Assembly: GCA_025210265.1 (NCBI GenBank)
Contig: JAOASD010000002.1
Location: 1 to 64,000 of the forward strand
Direction: 5' to 3'
Origin: Pelagimonas sp.
GTDB lineage: Bacteria > Pseudomonadota > Alphaproteobacteria > Rhodobacterales > Rhodobacteraceae
DNA: 64,000 bases
The notes below the pieces were generated by a model. That model had not been told where the DNA came from and searched no databases. It saw only the letters and a list, made by a program, of their open reading frames with translations. Shown here piece by piece: positions 8,937 through 17,420 of the stretch (position 1 is its first letter; each line of letters opens with the position of its first letter). The position numbers and the translations under genes were made by a program.

Positions 8937-10208
8937 TCAGCCGAACATGTCGGCGGTGATACCCGCATACCAGCCCACGCTTTCCTCATAGGTGCGCTGG
9001 CGCAGATCCGCATCCTCGCCGGTCTGCGAGATGAACCCATCAACCTTGGCGATCTTTTCATCGGTCGCCTTGTAAGACGCCCCCACCTTGATGCCGTCAT
9101 TGGTTTCGATCAGCGACCAGCAGGTGTTGGAGAATTTCGCCGGGAAGACCTTGGACCCGGTCAGCGCGCCGCGCACGGCCATGGCCGCAACCTTGGCCTG
9201 GCTGTTGGCGGAATAGCCGGATTTCGGCATGTCGCCCTGATTGGTCGCATCACCCAGAATGTGAATATTCTCATCCAGACGCGATTGCATCGTGTGCCCG
9301 GACACCGGGGCCCAATTGCCTTCGGTCAGGGCTGCTGCATCGCAGATCGCCCCGGCTTTTTGCGCCGGAATGACATTGCAGACATCGGCCTTGACCACTT
9401 CGCCGTCAATATCGACGGTCATGTCAGCCGCGTTCACCGACACGTTTTCACCGCCGAAATCGGGGCCAATGCGTTCGATCATGCCACCGTAATGCTTTTC
9501 CCAGCCTTCTTCGAACAGCGCCTGTTTAGAGAATTTCGGCTTGGGATCCGCGATCAGGATCTTGGCGGTCGGGTTGTTGTTTTTCAGGTAATGCGCCACC
9601 ATCGAGATCCGCTCATACGGGCCCGGAGGGCAGCGATAAGGGTTGGGCGGGGCCACCATGACATAGGTGCCGCCCTGCGGCATCGCCATCAGCTGGCGCT
9701 TTAGCAATTCGGACTGGGTGCCGGCCTTGTAGGCATGGGGCATCTTGCCCTGGGCGCTCAGATCCCAGCCGGGCACAGCCCCGTCGACAAAGTCGATACC
9801 AGGCGAGATGATCAGCCGGTCGTAAGGCACCTTGCCGCCCCCCGCCAGCGCCACGGTCTTGGCATCGCGGTCCACGCCGGTCGCCCAGTCATGCACAACA
9901 TTGATGCCATAGTCCGACGCCAGACCGCCATAGGTGTGGCCGATGCTGGAAAGATCGCGGAAGCCGCCGATATAGAGGTTGGAGAAGAAGCAGGTGTAAT
10001 AGGTGCGGGTCGGTTCGATCAGGGTAACGTCGATCTCACCCTTGCTGTCCTTGGCCACATAACGCGCCGCGGTTGCACCGCCTGCGCCGCCGCCAATCAC
10101 CACCACACGGGGTTTGCCATGGCCAGCGGCCTGCACCATCGGCGCAGCCAGCGTGCCCGCTGCTGCAACACCGGCCGTGCCCAGAAACGTACGTCTGTTA
10201 AATGTCAT
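8937..10208 (-). CDS. soxF: Sulfide dehydrogenase flavoprotein SoxF (FccB type)
   Basis: A periplasmic FAD-binding protein of the flavocytochrome c sulfide dehydrogenase family, the last gene of the sox cluster. It has 423 residues. A twin-arginine signal (NRRTFLGTAGVAAAG) precedes the FAD Rossmann motif VVVIGGGAGGATAAR. Cysteines expected for the redox-active disulfide are present in YYTCFFSN and SNTCWSLIE. The ATG at 10208 was chosen because the AGGAGG site lies nine bases before it; the ATG at 10214 is too close. In Paracoccus soxF follows soxE directly, but here a 473-bp gap separates them. It probably enhances sulfide or thiosulfate turnover by reactivating the Sox carrier. Confidence 0.95.
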   Translation of the reverse strand: MTFNRRTFLGTAGVAAAGTLAAPMVQAAGHGKPRVVVIGGGAGGATAARYVAKDSKGEIDVTLIEPTRTYYTCFFSNLYIGGFRDLSSIGHTYGGLASDYGINVVHDWATGVDRDAKTVALAGGGKVPYDRLIISPGIDFVDGAVPGWDLSAQGKMPHAYKAGTQSELLKRQLMAMPQGGTYVMVAPPNPYRCPPGPYERISMVAHYLKNNNPTAKILIADPKPKFSKQALFEEGWEKHYGGMIERIGPDFGGENVSVNAADMTVDIDGEVVKADVCNVIPAQKAGAICDAAALTEGNWAPVSGHTMQSRLDENIHILGDATNQGDMPKSGYSANSQAKVAAMAVRGALTGSKVFPAKFSNTCWSLIETNDGIKVGASYKATDEKIAKVDGFISQTGEDADLRQRTYEESVGWYAGITADMFG

Positions 10209-10681
10209 GTCCATTTTCCTCCTGAGTTGGACTGATTTCGGGGGGAAACCAAAGGCGATGCCCTCTCCCATTCCCGCCCGGAATATGCTGGCAATACAGC
10301 AGAGCGTTGGCCCCGCATGGCCTGGCTGGCACGTTGATCCGGTGGGGAACATTGTCCCCGGATCTGCTTCAGGATCAACAGCTTGCCGGTGCTTTCGCTG
10401 CATTCGCACAAAGATTGTATACCATGGGCCACAATGCAATCAGACATGCCAAGACGCGATGTGCTGTGTCTGAGGTGGCTGTATTTGAGATGCCTGTCTC
10501 CGCGGCCCCCGCAGGACACAGGGTGAAACGCACCGGAAGGCAACGGCCGCCACCAGCCCAACGGGCAGAACACAGACCCGGCGCGCGATCCTGATCCCGC
10601 CCCCCGGCCCTGCCCGATCGGGTGATGTCCTGCCTGTCTGATCTCCAGCGCACCGGCCTCCTGTTCGTTGAAATGCCGTGC
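10209..10681. other. Long soxE-soxF intergenic region
   Basis: This is a 473-base gap inside an otherwise compact cluster. No frame in it resembles a known protein. It contains a hairpin at 10336-10364 (GATCCGG...CCGGATC with a one-base bulge) and, 62 bases before soxF, an ATTC-N7-GAAT element (10270-10284) that is one base shorter than the operator-like sites at soxX and soxC. soxF may therefore have its own promoter. Confidence 0.5.
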
Positions 10682-11641
10682 TTACTCCAGCTCGGCAAAA
10701 TAGGCGGCCAGCGCCGCGATCTCTTCGTCATCCAGACGGCCCGCCATCATCTGCATCACCGGATGCGGACGCAGCTTTTTCTTGTAGGCGTGCATGGCGA
10801 TGACAAAATCCTCGGTCGGCCAGAAGGTGATCGACGGGATGCCATCATCCGCCCCGTCACGCTTGTGACAGGTCAGACATTCCGAAGCGAGATATTCGCC
10901 GTAATCCTTGTCACCAACAATGGCGAGGATTTCAGGCGGCAGCTCCACCTCGGGCGCATCCATGGTGGGTGCAGATTCCGGGATGTCCTGCGGATTGTCG
11001 GAAAACTGACGCAGATAGGCGATCAGATCGTGGCGATCCCGTGCATCCTTGATGCCGCGAAACGACATGCGGGTGCCCGAAATCAGCGCCTTTGGGTTTT
11101 CGATATAGGCGTCCAGATGTTCAGCATCCCAGACCAGACCATCATCAAAGGCGCGCTCCATCCCTTTGGAATATTTGAACCCGTCAATCGCCCCGGCCCG
11201 GCGACCAAAAATCAGATTCAGATGCGGCCCGGTGCGGTTCTCGGCCCCCTCTCCCAGCTGGTGACAGCTGGAACATAAACGGTAAATGCCAGCGCCTTTT
11301 TCCGGGTCGCCCAACAGCGGACCGGCATCTGCAACCTGCGTGTCGGGCTCTGCCGGGGCGACGGCTGCGGCGGCACTCGGATCCGCCTCCAGCCGGGCCT
11401 GAAGCGCGGCGATCTCTGCGGTCTGGGCCGCAACTGTGTCCGTCGCGGTTTTCAATTGATCCCGCAGCGCAACCAGCCCCGCATTGGCGCGATCCGCCGA
11501 TGCAAGGGACGATGCCGCAAGCGTTTGCGCTGCCTCGATTTCTGACGCTCGATAGTCGCGGGCGGTCCAGCCATAAGCGACCCCCAGCATCAGCGCAGTT
11601 CCCCCCAGAACCGGCGCCATGATATTGACGATTTTCTGCAT
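10682..11641 (-). CDS. soxE: Dihaem cytochrome c SoxE, membrane-anchored
   Basis: A c-type cytochrome of the sox cluster with two CxxCH haem sites (CSSCH near residue 137 and CLTCH near residue 255). At 319 residues it is long for this gene. Residues about 8-25 form a membrane anchor, and about 30-95 form an Ala/Glu/Gln-rich coiled coil before the first cytochrome domain. That first domain resembles the C-terminal domains of SoxD and CycM in this window. The start at 11641 has a GGGAGGGG site. It probably accepts electrons from SoxCD, SoxAX or SoxF. It is called soxE by position and haem content; cytochrome families are similar enough that the name is not certain. Confidence 0.85.
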   Translation of the reverse strand: MQKIVNIMAPVLGGTALMLGVAYGWTARDYRASEIEAAQTLAASSLASADRANAGLVALRDQLKTATDTVAAQTAEIAALQARLEADPSAAAAVAPAEPDTQVADAGPLLGDPEKGAGIYRLCSSCHQLGEGAENRTGPHLNLIFGRRAGAIDGFKYSKGMERAFDDGLVWDAEHLDAYIENPKALISGTRMSFRGIKDARDRHDLIAYLRQFSDNPQDIPESAPTMDAPEVELPPEILAIVGDKDYGEYLASECLTCHKRDGADDGIPSITFWPTEDFVIAMHAYKKKLRPHPVMQMMAGRLDDEEIAALAAYFAELE

Positions 11642-11728
11642 TGGTCCCCTCCCATGCATGATGCACGCACCCGGTTGCCCGAATGCATGCATCCTATTTT
11701 CAGTCGCGGTTTATCGTCAGGACAGAGG

Positions 11729-12961
11729 TCACTGAGAGTAGGACTTCAGATATTCCGTCACCGCTGCCAGATCTGCTTCTTTTTTCAGACCGGCAAAAGA
11801 CATCTTGGTGCCTTTGACGTATTTTTTGGGATTGGCCAGGAAAGCCGCCATGTTTTCCTCGTCCCAGGTGCCGCCCATGCTGCCCATGGTTTTGGAATAT
11901 TTGAACCCTTCGACACCGCCAATCGCGCGCCCCATAATCCCGTTCAACTGCGGGCCGGTGCGGTCCTTGGCACCATCACCAATCTGGTGGCAGGCCTTAC
12001 ATTTCTTAAAGACCTTTTCCCCTTTGGCCACCAGATCTGCATCCAGCGCGGCCATGGCGGGCGCAGCGGCGGGGGTCTCTTCGGCGGCAGGCGTTTCTGC
12101 AGCAGCAACCTGCACGGTCTCAGCCGGAGCGGCTTCGGCTGCGGGGGCTGCGGCATGGTCTTCGGCCATCGCCATTTCGCCGCCTTCCTCGTCCGGGGTC
12201 ACGTCCAGAACCGTGGCGCGCATGGTGATTTCCACGCTGTCCTTGCAGTTTTCCATGCAGGGTTCGGTGCGCCAGATCGTGTATTCGGTCTCGGCCCGGT
12301 CATCCAGAATGAACCCACCCGCATTGGGCAGAACAACCTCGTTCCAGGTGTCCTTGGACAGTTCGAAATCATCGTCGATCAGGTCGTTGGAATACAGGAT
12401 ATAGGCCGTGATCGCATAGACTTCGTCAGCGGTCAGGGTCTGCGCCGCGCCAAAGGGCATGGAGCGGTTCACATAGTCCCAGACGGTCGACAGGTGCGGC
12501 CAGTAGCTGCCCACGGTTTTCAGCGGATCCTCATCCGCCAGGGTGCCGTCACCACCGGCCAGTTTCGGCCAGTTGTCGACGCCCTCGGCAAAGGAGCCAT
12601 GGCAGACCGCGCAGTTGTCCTCAAAGATCGACTCGCCGTCATAGGCGTTGCCGGACCCGTCGGGCAGACCGGTGCCATCGGGCTGAACATCGACATCCCA
12701 GGCGGCGATTTCTTCGGCCATGGCTTCGCGGCCCAGACCGAAATTCTGCCCCACACCGGGGGTCGACGCATTGGCGGCGGCGATCAGGCCACCGGCCGGC
12801 GCCAGCGAGGCGGTCGGCGCAACAGGCGTCGGCAGCGCGGCCATCATGTCCGGGTTTTCCGGCATCTTGGCGACGTTGCGATCGGCAAAGTTATAGGCAG
12901 CCACAAAGGTCGCCCCAAGGCCCAGTGCGGCCCCGGCAAAAAGATTAAGAGACTTCGACAT
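11729..12961 (-). CDS. soxD: Sulfane dehydrogenase cytochrome subunit SoxD
   Basis: The dihaem cytochrome partner of SoxC; SoxCD oxidises the SoxY-bound sulfane sulfur, releasing six electrons. The 410 residues start with an N-terminal membrane-like segment, then a first haem (C117-AVC-H121), a linker rich in Ala, Glu and Pro (about 265-305) and a C-terminal CKACH cytochrome domain with the M-S-F-x-G ligand region. Its start overlaps the soxC stop by 17 bases, showing tight coupling. It is unrelated to the sarcosine oxidase delta gene at 38485, which carries the same symbol. Confidence 0.95.
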   Translation of the reverse strand: MSKSLNLFAGAALGLGATFVAAYNFADRNVAKMPENPDMMAALPTPVAPTASLAPAGGLIAAANASTPGVGQNFGLGREAMAEEIAAWDVDVQPDGTGLPDGSGNAYDGESIFEDNCAVCHGSFAEGVDNWPKLAGGDGTLADEDPLKTVGSYWPHLSTVWDYVNRSMPFGAAQTLTADEVYAITAYILYSNDLIDDDFELSKDTWNEVVLPNAGGFILDDRAETEYTIWRTEPCMENCKDSVEITMRATVLDVTPDEEGGEMAMAEDHAAAPAAEAAPAETVQVAAAETPAAEETPAAAPAMAALDADLVAKGEKVFKKCKACHQIGDGAKDRTGPQLNGIMGRAIGGVEGFKYSKTMGSMGGTWDEENMAAFLANPKKYVKGTKMSFAGLKKEADLAAVTEYLKSYSQ

Positions 12962-14228
12962 TTTCGGCCTCCCCGTTGGCTTTCACCCACCAGGTCTGGA
13001 TGCAGTTGTTGTGGTAGATCGAGTTCAGGCCGCGCACTTCACGCAGCTGCGCTTTGCTCGGCTGAACGTAACCGGTTTCGTCCATGGCGCGGGCCTGCAG
13101 GAACATTTCCTCGCCGTCCCAGGTCGTGTCCAGATAGAAGCGGGTCAGGGCCTTGCTGTTGCCCTGGGTGCTGCCCAAACGTGCGGTTTCCCAGGTCTTG
13201 CCGCCATCTTTGGACACATCAACACGGGTGATGCGACCATGGCCGGACCAGGCCATGCCGGTGATGACCATCGGGCCGGGACCGTGCTGGATCGGCTTTT
13301 GCGGGCTGGGCGAGGTGATCACGGATTTCGCATCCATGACCCAGGTCCATTTGCGCGAGGTGCCGTCTTCGAGCGTGTCGGTGTATTTCGAGGTCTCTTC
13401 GCGGCTTTCGACCGGGCCATCCATGACCTCAATGCGGCGCAGCCACTTGACCCACATATTGCCTTCCCAGCCGGGCACAACCAGACGCACCGGGTAGCCA
13501 TGCTCTTTGCGCAGGGCTTCGCCATTGGCGCTGAAGGCCACCAGAACATCGTCCAGCGCCTTTTCCATCGGGATGGAGCGGCCATTCGACGACGCGTCCG
13601 CGCCCTCGACATAGACCCATTTGTCAGCCAGATCGCCCGCCGCATCCAGACCTGCCTCGTTCAGCAGGGTGCGCAGGGAGACACCGGAATATTCCATGTT
13701 GTGGATCATGCCATGGGTGAACTGCGCGCCGTTCAGCTGCGCACCGGCCCATTCCATGCCGGTATTCGCCGCGCATTCGCAGAAATACACATGGTTTTCG
13801 CGCGGGAAACGCTCCAGATCGGCATAGGTAAAGACCAGCGGCTTATCGACCAGACCGTTGATCATCAGGCGATAATCATCTTTGCGCAGCTCGATCGCGC
13901 CCGAGTGGTGGCGTTCAAACGCACAGCCCTGCGGGGTGATCGTGCCGTCCAGCGCGTGGATCGGGGTGAAGTTGATCGAGCTGATCGTGTCGGCGGTCAG
14001 CCATTCCACGTTGCGGCGGATCACGTCTTCTTCGTATTTGATCGGCAGACCATAGGGGGTGGCGTCTACGCCGTCACCCAGGCCACTGGCCCATTCCTGC
14101 ACTTCGGTGATCAGCGGGTCCGGCCCCGCTGCTTTTGCCGCGCCAGCGGCCACCGCTCCCGCGCCCAGTGCCGCCGCACCGGTCAGGAACTGGCGACGCG
14201 AAGCGGCGTGCTTCTTTTCATCGGCCAT
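12945..14228 (-). CDS. soxC: Sulfane dehydrogenase molybdenum subunit SoxC
   Basis: A molybdopterin subunit of the sulfite-oxidase family that forms SoxCD and oxidises the outer sulfur on SoxY to the sulfone level. It has 427 residues. A twin-arginine signal (SRRQFLTGAAALGAG) indicates folded export to the periplasm. The pterin/Mo region includes HSGAIELRKDDYRLMINGLV and VYFCECAANTGMEW, with a cysteine candidate for the Mo ligand. The GAGGAGG site lies just before the ATG. An ATTC-N8-GAAT operator-like site lies 24 bases before the start and a terminator-like hairpin just beyond that, so soxC may have its own regulated promoter. Confidence 0.96.
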   Translation of the reverse strand: MADEKKHAASRRQFLTGAAALGAGAVAAGAAKAAGPDPLITEVQEWASGLGDGVDATPYGLPIKYEEDVIRRNVEWLTADTISSINFTPIHALDGTITPQGCAFERHHSGAIELRKDDYRLMINGLVDKPLVFTYADLERFPRENHVYFCECAANTGMEWAGAQLNGAQFTHGMIHNMEYSGVSLRTLLNEAGLDAAGDLADKWVYVEGADASSNGRSIPMEKALDDVLVAFSANGEALRKEHGYPVRLVVPGWEGNMWVKWLRRIEVMDGPVESREETSKYTDTLEDGTSRKWTWVMDAKSVITSPSPQKPIQHGPGPMVITGMAWSGHGRITRVDVSKDGGKTWETARLGSTQGNSKALTRFYLDTTWDGEEMFLQARAMDETGYVQPSKAQLREVRGLNSIYHNNCIQTWWVKANGEAENVEVS

Positions 14229-14251
14229 TTTTGCCTCCTCTCGGATAATCT

Positions 14252-14269
14252 CATTCGCTTATGTGAATG
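14252..14269. promoter_or_regulatory. SoxR-type operator before soxC
   Basis: The plus strand reads CATTCGCTTATGTGAATG, an inverted repeat of the form ATTC-N8-GAAT, which I recall as the published SqrR consensus. On the minus strand it reads CATTCACATAAGCGAATG and matches the soxX site at 13 of the core 16 positions. It lies 24 bases before the soxC start. Confidence 0.65.
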
Positions 14270-14279
14270 GATCACGTTG

Positions 14280-14305
14280 AAAAAGAAGGGCGTGACCACA
14301 CGCCC
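14280..14305 (-). terminator. Terminator-like hairpin between soxB and soxC
   Basis: On the minus strand a perfect GGGCGTG / CACGCCC stem with a four-base loop is followed by TTCTTTTT. It lies 20 bases after the soxB stop and may end or attenuate the upstream transcript just before the soxC operator-like site. Confidence 0.7.
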
Positions 14306-14324
14306 CTCATTTGGGTTTCCTGTG

Positions 14325-16022
14325 TCAGATGCCTACGACATCGACGGAATTGTTGGGTGCCAGTTTGATGGTGCCCTGGTTGCGGATGTGGTTTTCCACC
14401 ACGTCCCAGATCTGCGGCCCTTCGGTGCCCTCGTTCACGCTGGCCCAGCCGGCGACGATATAGGTCTTGGAAGGATCGATCTTTTCACCGGTCTTGAGCA
14501 GGGTCATCTCGCTGATGCGCTCGCCCTGCGGTTTGGAGATATCGCAGCGGTAGCCCATGCCACCGATCCGCACCATATCCCCGCCCTGCTGGTAATAGGG
14601 ATCCGGGTTAAAGATGTTGTCGGCCACGTCCTCAAGGATCACCTTGATAAATTCACCTGTCATTTCCGAACGATACGCCTCGCCATAGGTCATGGAGGTG
14701 ACGTTCCAGATGTCTTCGCGGGTGATGTCCTGACCGGGCAGGATCGACGGGCCCCAGCGCACGCCGGGCGACATGGCGATGTCCGCTTCGCGCTCGGAAA
14801 TCAGCGCGTCGCAGATCAGGTCATCCCAGCTGCCGTTAAAGTTGCCGCGGCGATACAGCAGGCTGTCGGTGTTGCCGATCACCTCTTCGAGCTGCGCCTT
14901 GTAGGGCGCGCGCTGCTCGTCGATCAGGGCGGCCACATCGGCATCCGGGGTGATCACATCCGAAAAGATCGGGATCAGCTTGTGGCGGAAGCCCATCATG
15001 CGGCCGTCACGAATGTCCAGATCGACACGGCTGACGAATTTACCGTTCGAACCCGAGGCCACAACGATGGTTTCGTTCACCAGATAGGGCTCGGGCAGCG
15101 CGTCATGGGTGTGACCCGACAGGATCACGTCGATGCCCTGCACGCGGCTGGCCATCTTTTTATCCACGTCAAAACCGTTGTGGCTCAGCACCACAACACA
15201 TTCGGCGCCCTGTGCGCGCACTTCGTCGACCATGGCCTGCATGTTCTCGTCGCGGATCCCGAACGAGTATTCCGGGAACATCCAGCGCGGGTTGGCGATG
15301 GGCATATAGGGGAAGGCCTGACCGATGACGGCAACCTTGACGCCGCCACGCTCAAAGAACTTGTAGGGGGGGAACAGCTCGGCCGGTTCATCCCATTCCG
15401 CGTCAAAGATGTTCTGACCCAGAGCGGCGAAAGGCAGGTTCTCGACGATCTCGTTCACGCGGTCAGAGCCCAGGGTAAATTCCCAGTGGAAGGTCATCGC
15501 ATCGGGCTTCAGCGCGTTCATCACATTGACCATGTCCTGGCCCTGCGTGTGATAGCAGGTGTAGGAACCATGCCAGGTGTCGCCGCCATCCAGCAGGATC
15601 GCATCGGGGCGATCGGCGCGGATCGAATTGATCACCGTGGCCACGCGATCCAGACCGCCAACACGGCCATAGGTGCCCGCCAGCGCCGAAAAATCGTTAT
15701 AGGTCAGGGCGTAATGACTGGGAGAGCCGTCATTGATGCCATAGGCCTTGCGGAAATCCGCGCCGGTGATGTGGGGCACCGCCCCTTTGTTGCCGCCGAC
15801 ACCGATATTCACTTCGGGTTCGCGGAAATAGATCGGTTTCAGCTGCGCATGGATGTCGGTGACATGGATCAGGCTGACATTGCCAAACGTGTCAAACTGC
15901 AGAAGCTGATCCTGCGTCAGGGATTGCTGTGCCGCCAGGCGGGCCCAGTTGCCAAAGCCAGAGGCGCCGACCATAGCCGAAGCCGCCATGGACACCTGCA
16001 GAAAATCGCGTCTTGAGATCAT
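14325..16022 (-). CDS. soxB: Thiosulfohydrolase SoxB
   Basis: Hydrolyses the terminal sulfonate from SoxY-S-thiosulfonate, releasing sulfate in the periplasm. The 565 residues start with a twin-arginine signal (SRRDFLQVSMAASAM). Dinuclear-metal phosphoesterase motifs are visible: DIHAQL, GGDTWHGS, VVLSHNGFDVD and SGHTHDALPEP. The C-terminal 5'-nucleotidase-type domain contains the substrate loops. The ATG at 16022 is preferred; the preceding region is purine-rich without a strong ribosome site. An operator-like palindrome lies 33 bases upstream. This is the diagnostic gene for the sulfur-oxidising pathway and is not the sarcosine oxidase beta gene. Confidence 0.98.
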   Translation of the reverse strand: MISRRDFLQVSMAASAMVGASGFGNWARLAAQQSLTQDQLLQFDTFGNVSLIHVTDIHAQLKPIYFREPEVNIGVGGNKGAVPHITGADFRKAYGINDGSPSHYALTYNDFSALAGTYGRVGGLDRVATVINSIRADRPDAILLDGGDTWHGSYTCYHTQGQDMVNVMNALKPDAMTFHWEFTLGSDRVNEIVENLPFAALGQNIFDAEWDEPAELFPPYKFFERGGVKVAVIGQAFPYMPIANPRWMFPEYSFGIRDENMQAMVDEVRAQGAECVVVLSHNGFDVDKKMASRVQGIDVILSGHTHDALPEPYLVNETIVVASGSNGKFVSRVDLDIRDGRMMGFRHKLIPIFSDVITPDADVAALIDEQRAPYKAQLEEVIGNTDSLLYRRGNFNGSWDDLICDALISEREADIAMSPGVRWGPSILPGQDITREDIWNVTSMTYGEAYRSEMTGEFIKVILEDVADNIFNPDPYYQQGGDMVRIGGMGYRCDISKPQGERISEMTLLKTGEKIDPSKTYIVAGWASVNEGTEGPQIWDVVENHIRNQGTIKLAPNNSVDVVGI

Positions 16023-16050
16023 GGGGAGGGTCTTTCTTTCTCTCTCGCGA

Positions 16051-16072
16051 CACACATGCGCATGTGTGAATG
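16051..16072. promoter_or_regulatory. Palindrome and SoxR-type operator before soxB
   Basis: CACACATGCGCATGTGTG (16051-16068) is a perfect 18-bp palindrome. Overlapping it, positions 16055-16072 read on the minus strand as CATTCACACATGCGCATG, identical at 15 of 18 positions to the soxC site, with one half-site altered (GCAT instead of GAAT). It lies 33 bases before the soxB start. Confidence 0.55.
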
Positions 16073-16084
16073 TAATTTAAGGGG

Positions 16085-16115
16085 AAAATCCCTGCGCCTG
16101 AGGAGCGGCGCAGGG
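16085..16115 (-). terminator. Hairpin with T run between soxA and soxB
   Basis: On the minus strand CCCTGCGC pairs with GCGCAGGG across a ten-base loop and is followed by ATTTT. It lies 13 bases after the soxA stop. It could attenuate read-through or protect the upstream mRNA. Confidence 0.6.
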
Positions 16116-16128
16116 AGGGAGAGTTGGA

Positions 16129-16980
16129 TCAGTTACGCACCGACGGGCCTTCGACCGACAGGCCGTTGGCACGCGACTTTACATACAGTTCCAGCGCGAT
16201 GAAATCAGCCGAGCCGGGCGAATAGGTTTCCGCACGGGTGTCGCGCACACAGCCCTTAAAGCGGCTGTGAACCCCGTTCAGCTTGGCGTTTTTCAGGCGA
16301 TAGGCCGGGAAACCATTGATCTGCCCCTGGGACAGATGATCGGCCCGGATAAAGTTGCCGTAGTTCTGTTCGTGGCAATTGGCACAGGACAGTTCCAGCT
16401 GACCGGTGCGGGTGTAGTACATTTCCTTGCCCTGCTCCCACATCGCGGCAGCGGGACCGTCAATGGCCACATTCACCGGCATACCGCGCGAATAAGAGGT
16501 GATCATCGCCTCCATGCTGACCGCGGCGCCAGCGTCATATTTGAAGGGCTTAGCGCCCATGCGGTTTTCGCGGCAGTCATTGACCTGCATCTGCAGGGTG
16601 CGGACCTCTTCGGCGCCATCATTCCACTTGGGATAGGTGGCGGCGACACCGGCCATGCTTTCTTCGGCATCGCCATGGCAGTCAGCACAGGCCTTGCCCT
16701 CAGAGCCTTCGGCGGCGTTCCACATATCCAGCGCCTGATCGACAAAGATCATGCCCGGATTGTCAAAATCATCCATTTGCAGCGCCTGGGTTTCATCCGA
16801 GCGGAAATGCCAGCCCGAAATGATTTCGTCCACATCATCCGCCATATGCGCAGGCGCGGCGGTTTTGGTGACCATTTCCAGGTCTTCGTTGATGGTCAGT
16901 ACATCGTCATCAGCGCCGCCCGCAAACACCATCGGAGCGGCCAGCAGTGCGGCCATTGCCGTCATTGCCTTGAATTTCAT
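16129..16980 (-). CDS. soxA: L-cysteine S-thiosulfotransferase subunit SoxA
   Basis: The catalytic cytochrome of SoxAX, which oxidatively couples thiosulfate to the SoxY cysteine. It has 283 residues with a Sec signal peptide ending near residue 20 (VFAGG). There are two CxxCH haem sites (C98-C101-H102 and C199-C202-H203), making this the dihaem form. C244 in FKGCVRDT matches the family's persulfide-modified haem ligand cysteine and C136 is the candidate ligand of the other haem. The ribosome-site leader is 16 bases identical to that of soxX, its partner. A GC-rich hairpin separates it from soxZ. Confidence 0.96.
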   Translation of the reverse strand: MKFKAMTAMAALLAAPMVFAGGADDDVLTINEDLEMVTKTAAPAHMADDVDEIISGWHFRSDETQALQMDDFDNPGMIFVDQALDMWNAAEGSEGKACADCHGDAEESMAGVAATYPKWNDGAEEVRTLQMQVNDCRENRMGAKPFKYDAGAAVSMEAMITSYSRGMPVNVAIDGPAAAMWEQGKEMYYTRTGQLELSCANCHEQNYGNFIRADHLSQGQINGFPAYRLKNAKLNGVHSRFKGCVRDTRAETYSPGSADFIALELYVKSRANGLSVEGPSVRN

Positions 16981-17031
16981 GAAAGTTCCCTCCCTAGGCT
17001 TTCCTGCTGCCCGACCGGGCAGCGGATGGCA

Positions 17032-17061
17032 CCCTGCCCCCGGCGCGCTCCGGGGACAGGG
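17032..17061. other. Stable hairpin between soxZ and soxA
   Basis: CCCTG-CCCCGG pairs with CCGGGG-ACAGGG around a short GCGCGCT loop, leaving no T run. It lies 12 bases after the soxZ stop. It is more like an mRNA-stabilising element than a terminator and could raise soxYZ levels relative to downstream genes. Confidence 0.6.
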
Positions 17062-17072
17062 TTTTCATCAGA

Positions 17073-17402
17073 TCAGCCGATCGCGACCTTTTTGGATGTC
17101 TCATAGACATCGCCATCGTCATCGTACCAGGTGAATTTAAATTCACCGGCTTCGGGCACGGTGGCCTCAAATTCGATATACGGGTTGGTCGAGATCGCCG
17201 GTTCCAGGGTCACGTCTACGACGTTCTGGCCATTGAAATCGCAGGTAAAGCGATTGATGATCGAGCGCGGGATGATGTTGCCATCCTTGCCCTTACGCTG
17301 ACCCGATTCCATTTTGTGCGAAATCAGGGTCTTGAGGGTCACAGCCTCACCGGCTGCTGCCTTTTTGGGGGCCTTGACGCGGGGTTTGACACCAGATGCC
17401 AT
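17073..17402 (-). CDS. soxZ: Thiosulfate oxidation carrier complex protein SoxZ
   Basis: The scaffold partner of SoxY in the periplasmic SoxYZ carrier. At 109 residues, the family length, it shows the beta-sandwich pattern LKTLISHKMESGQRKGKDGNIIPR, then FNGQNVVDVTLEPAISTNPY and the FKFTWYDDDGDVYE end. There is no signal peptide, as expected, since SoxZ is co-exported bound to SoxY. It follows soxY by 18 bases on the same strand. Confidence 0.97.
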   Translation of the reverse strand: MASGVKPRVKAPKKAAAGEAVTLKTLISHKMESGQRKGKDGNIIPRSIINRFTCDFNGQNVVDVTLEPAISTNPYIEFEATVPEAGEFKFTWYDDDGDVYETSKKVAIG

Positions 17403-17420
17403 TGTTCTGTTCTCCTAAAC

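Noticed and set aside
10205-10594. Possible small genes in the soxE-soxF gap on either strand
   Set aside because: The peptides have no recognisable features or good ribosome sites and one overlaps the soxF start.
11654-13231. A 525-codon plus-strand frame
   Set aside because: Antisense to soxD and the start of soxC; it is a shadow frame.
13011-16016. A 1001-codon open frame on the plus strand
   Set aside because: It is antisense to soxC and soxB, which have clear motifs; the protein is His/Arg/Gly-rich and resembles nothing. Long antisense frames are common in GC-rich genomes.
16051-16068. The perfect palindrome before soxB as an insertion-element end
   Set aside because: It has no partner copy or target duplication; it overlaps an operator-like motif, which explains it better.
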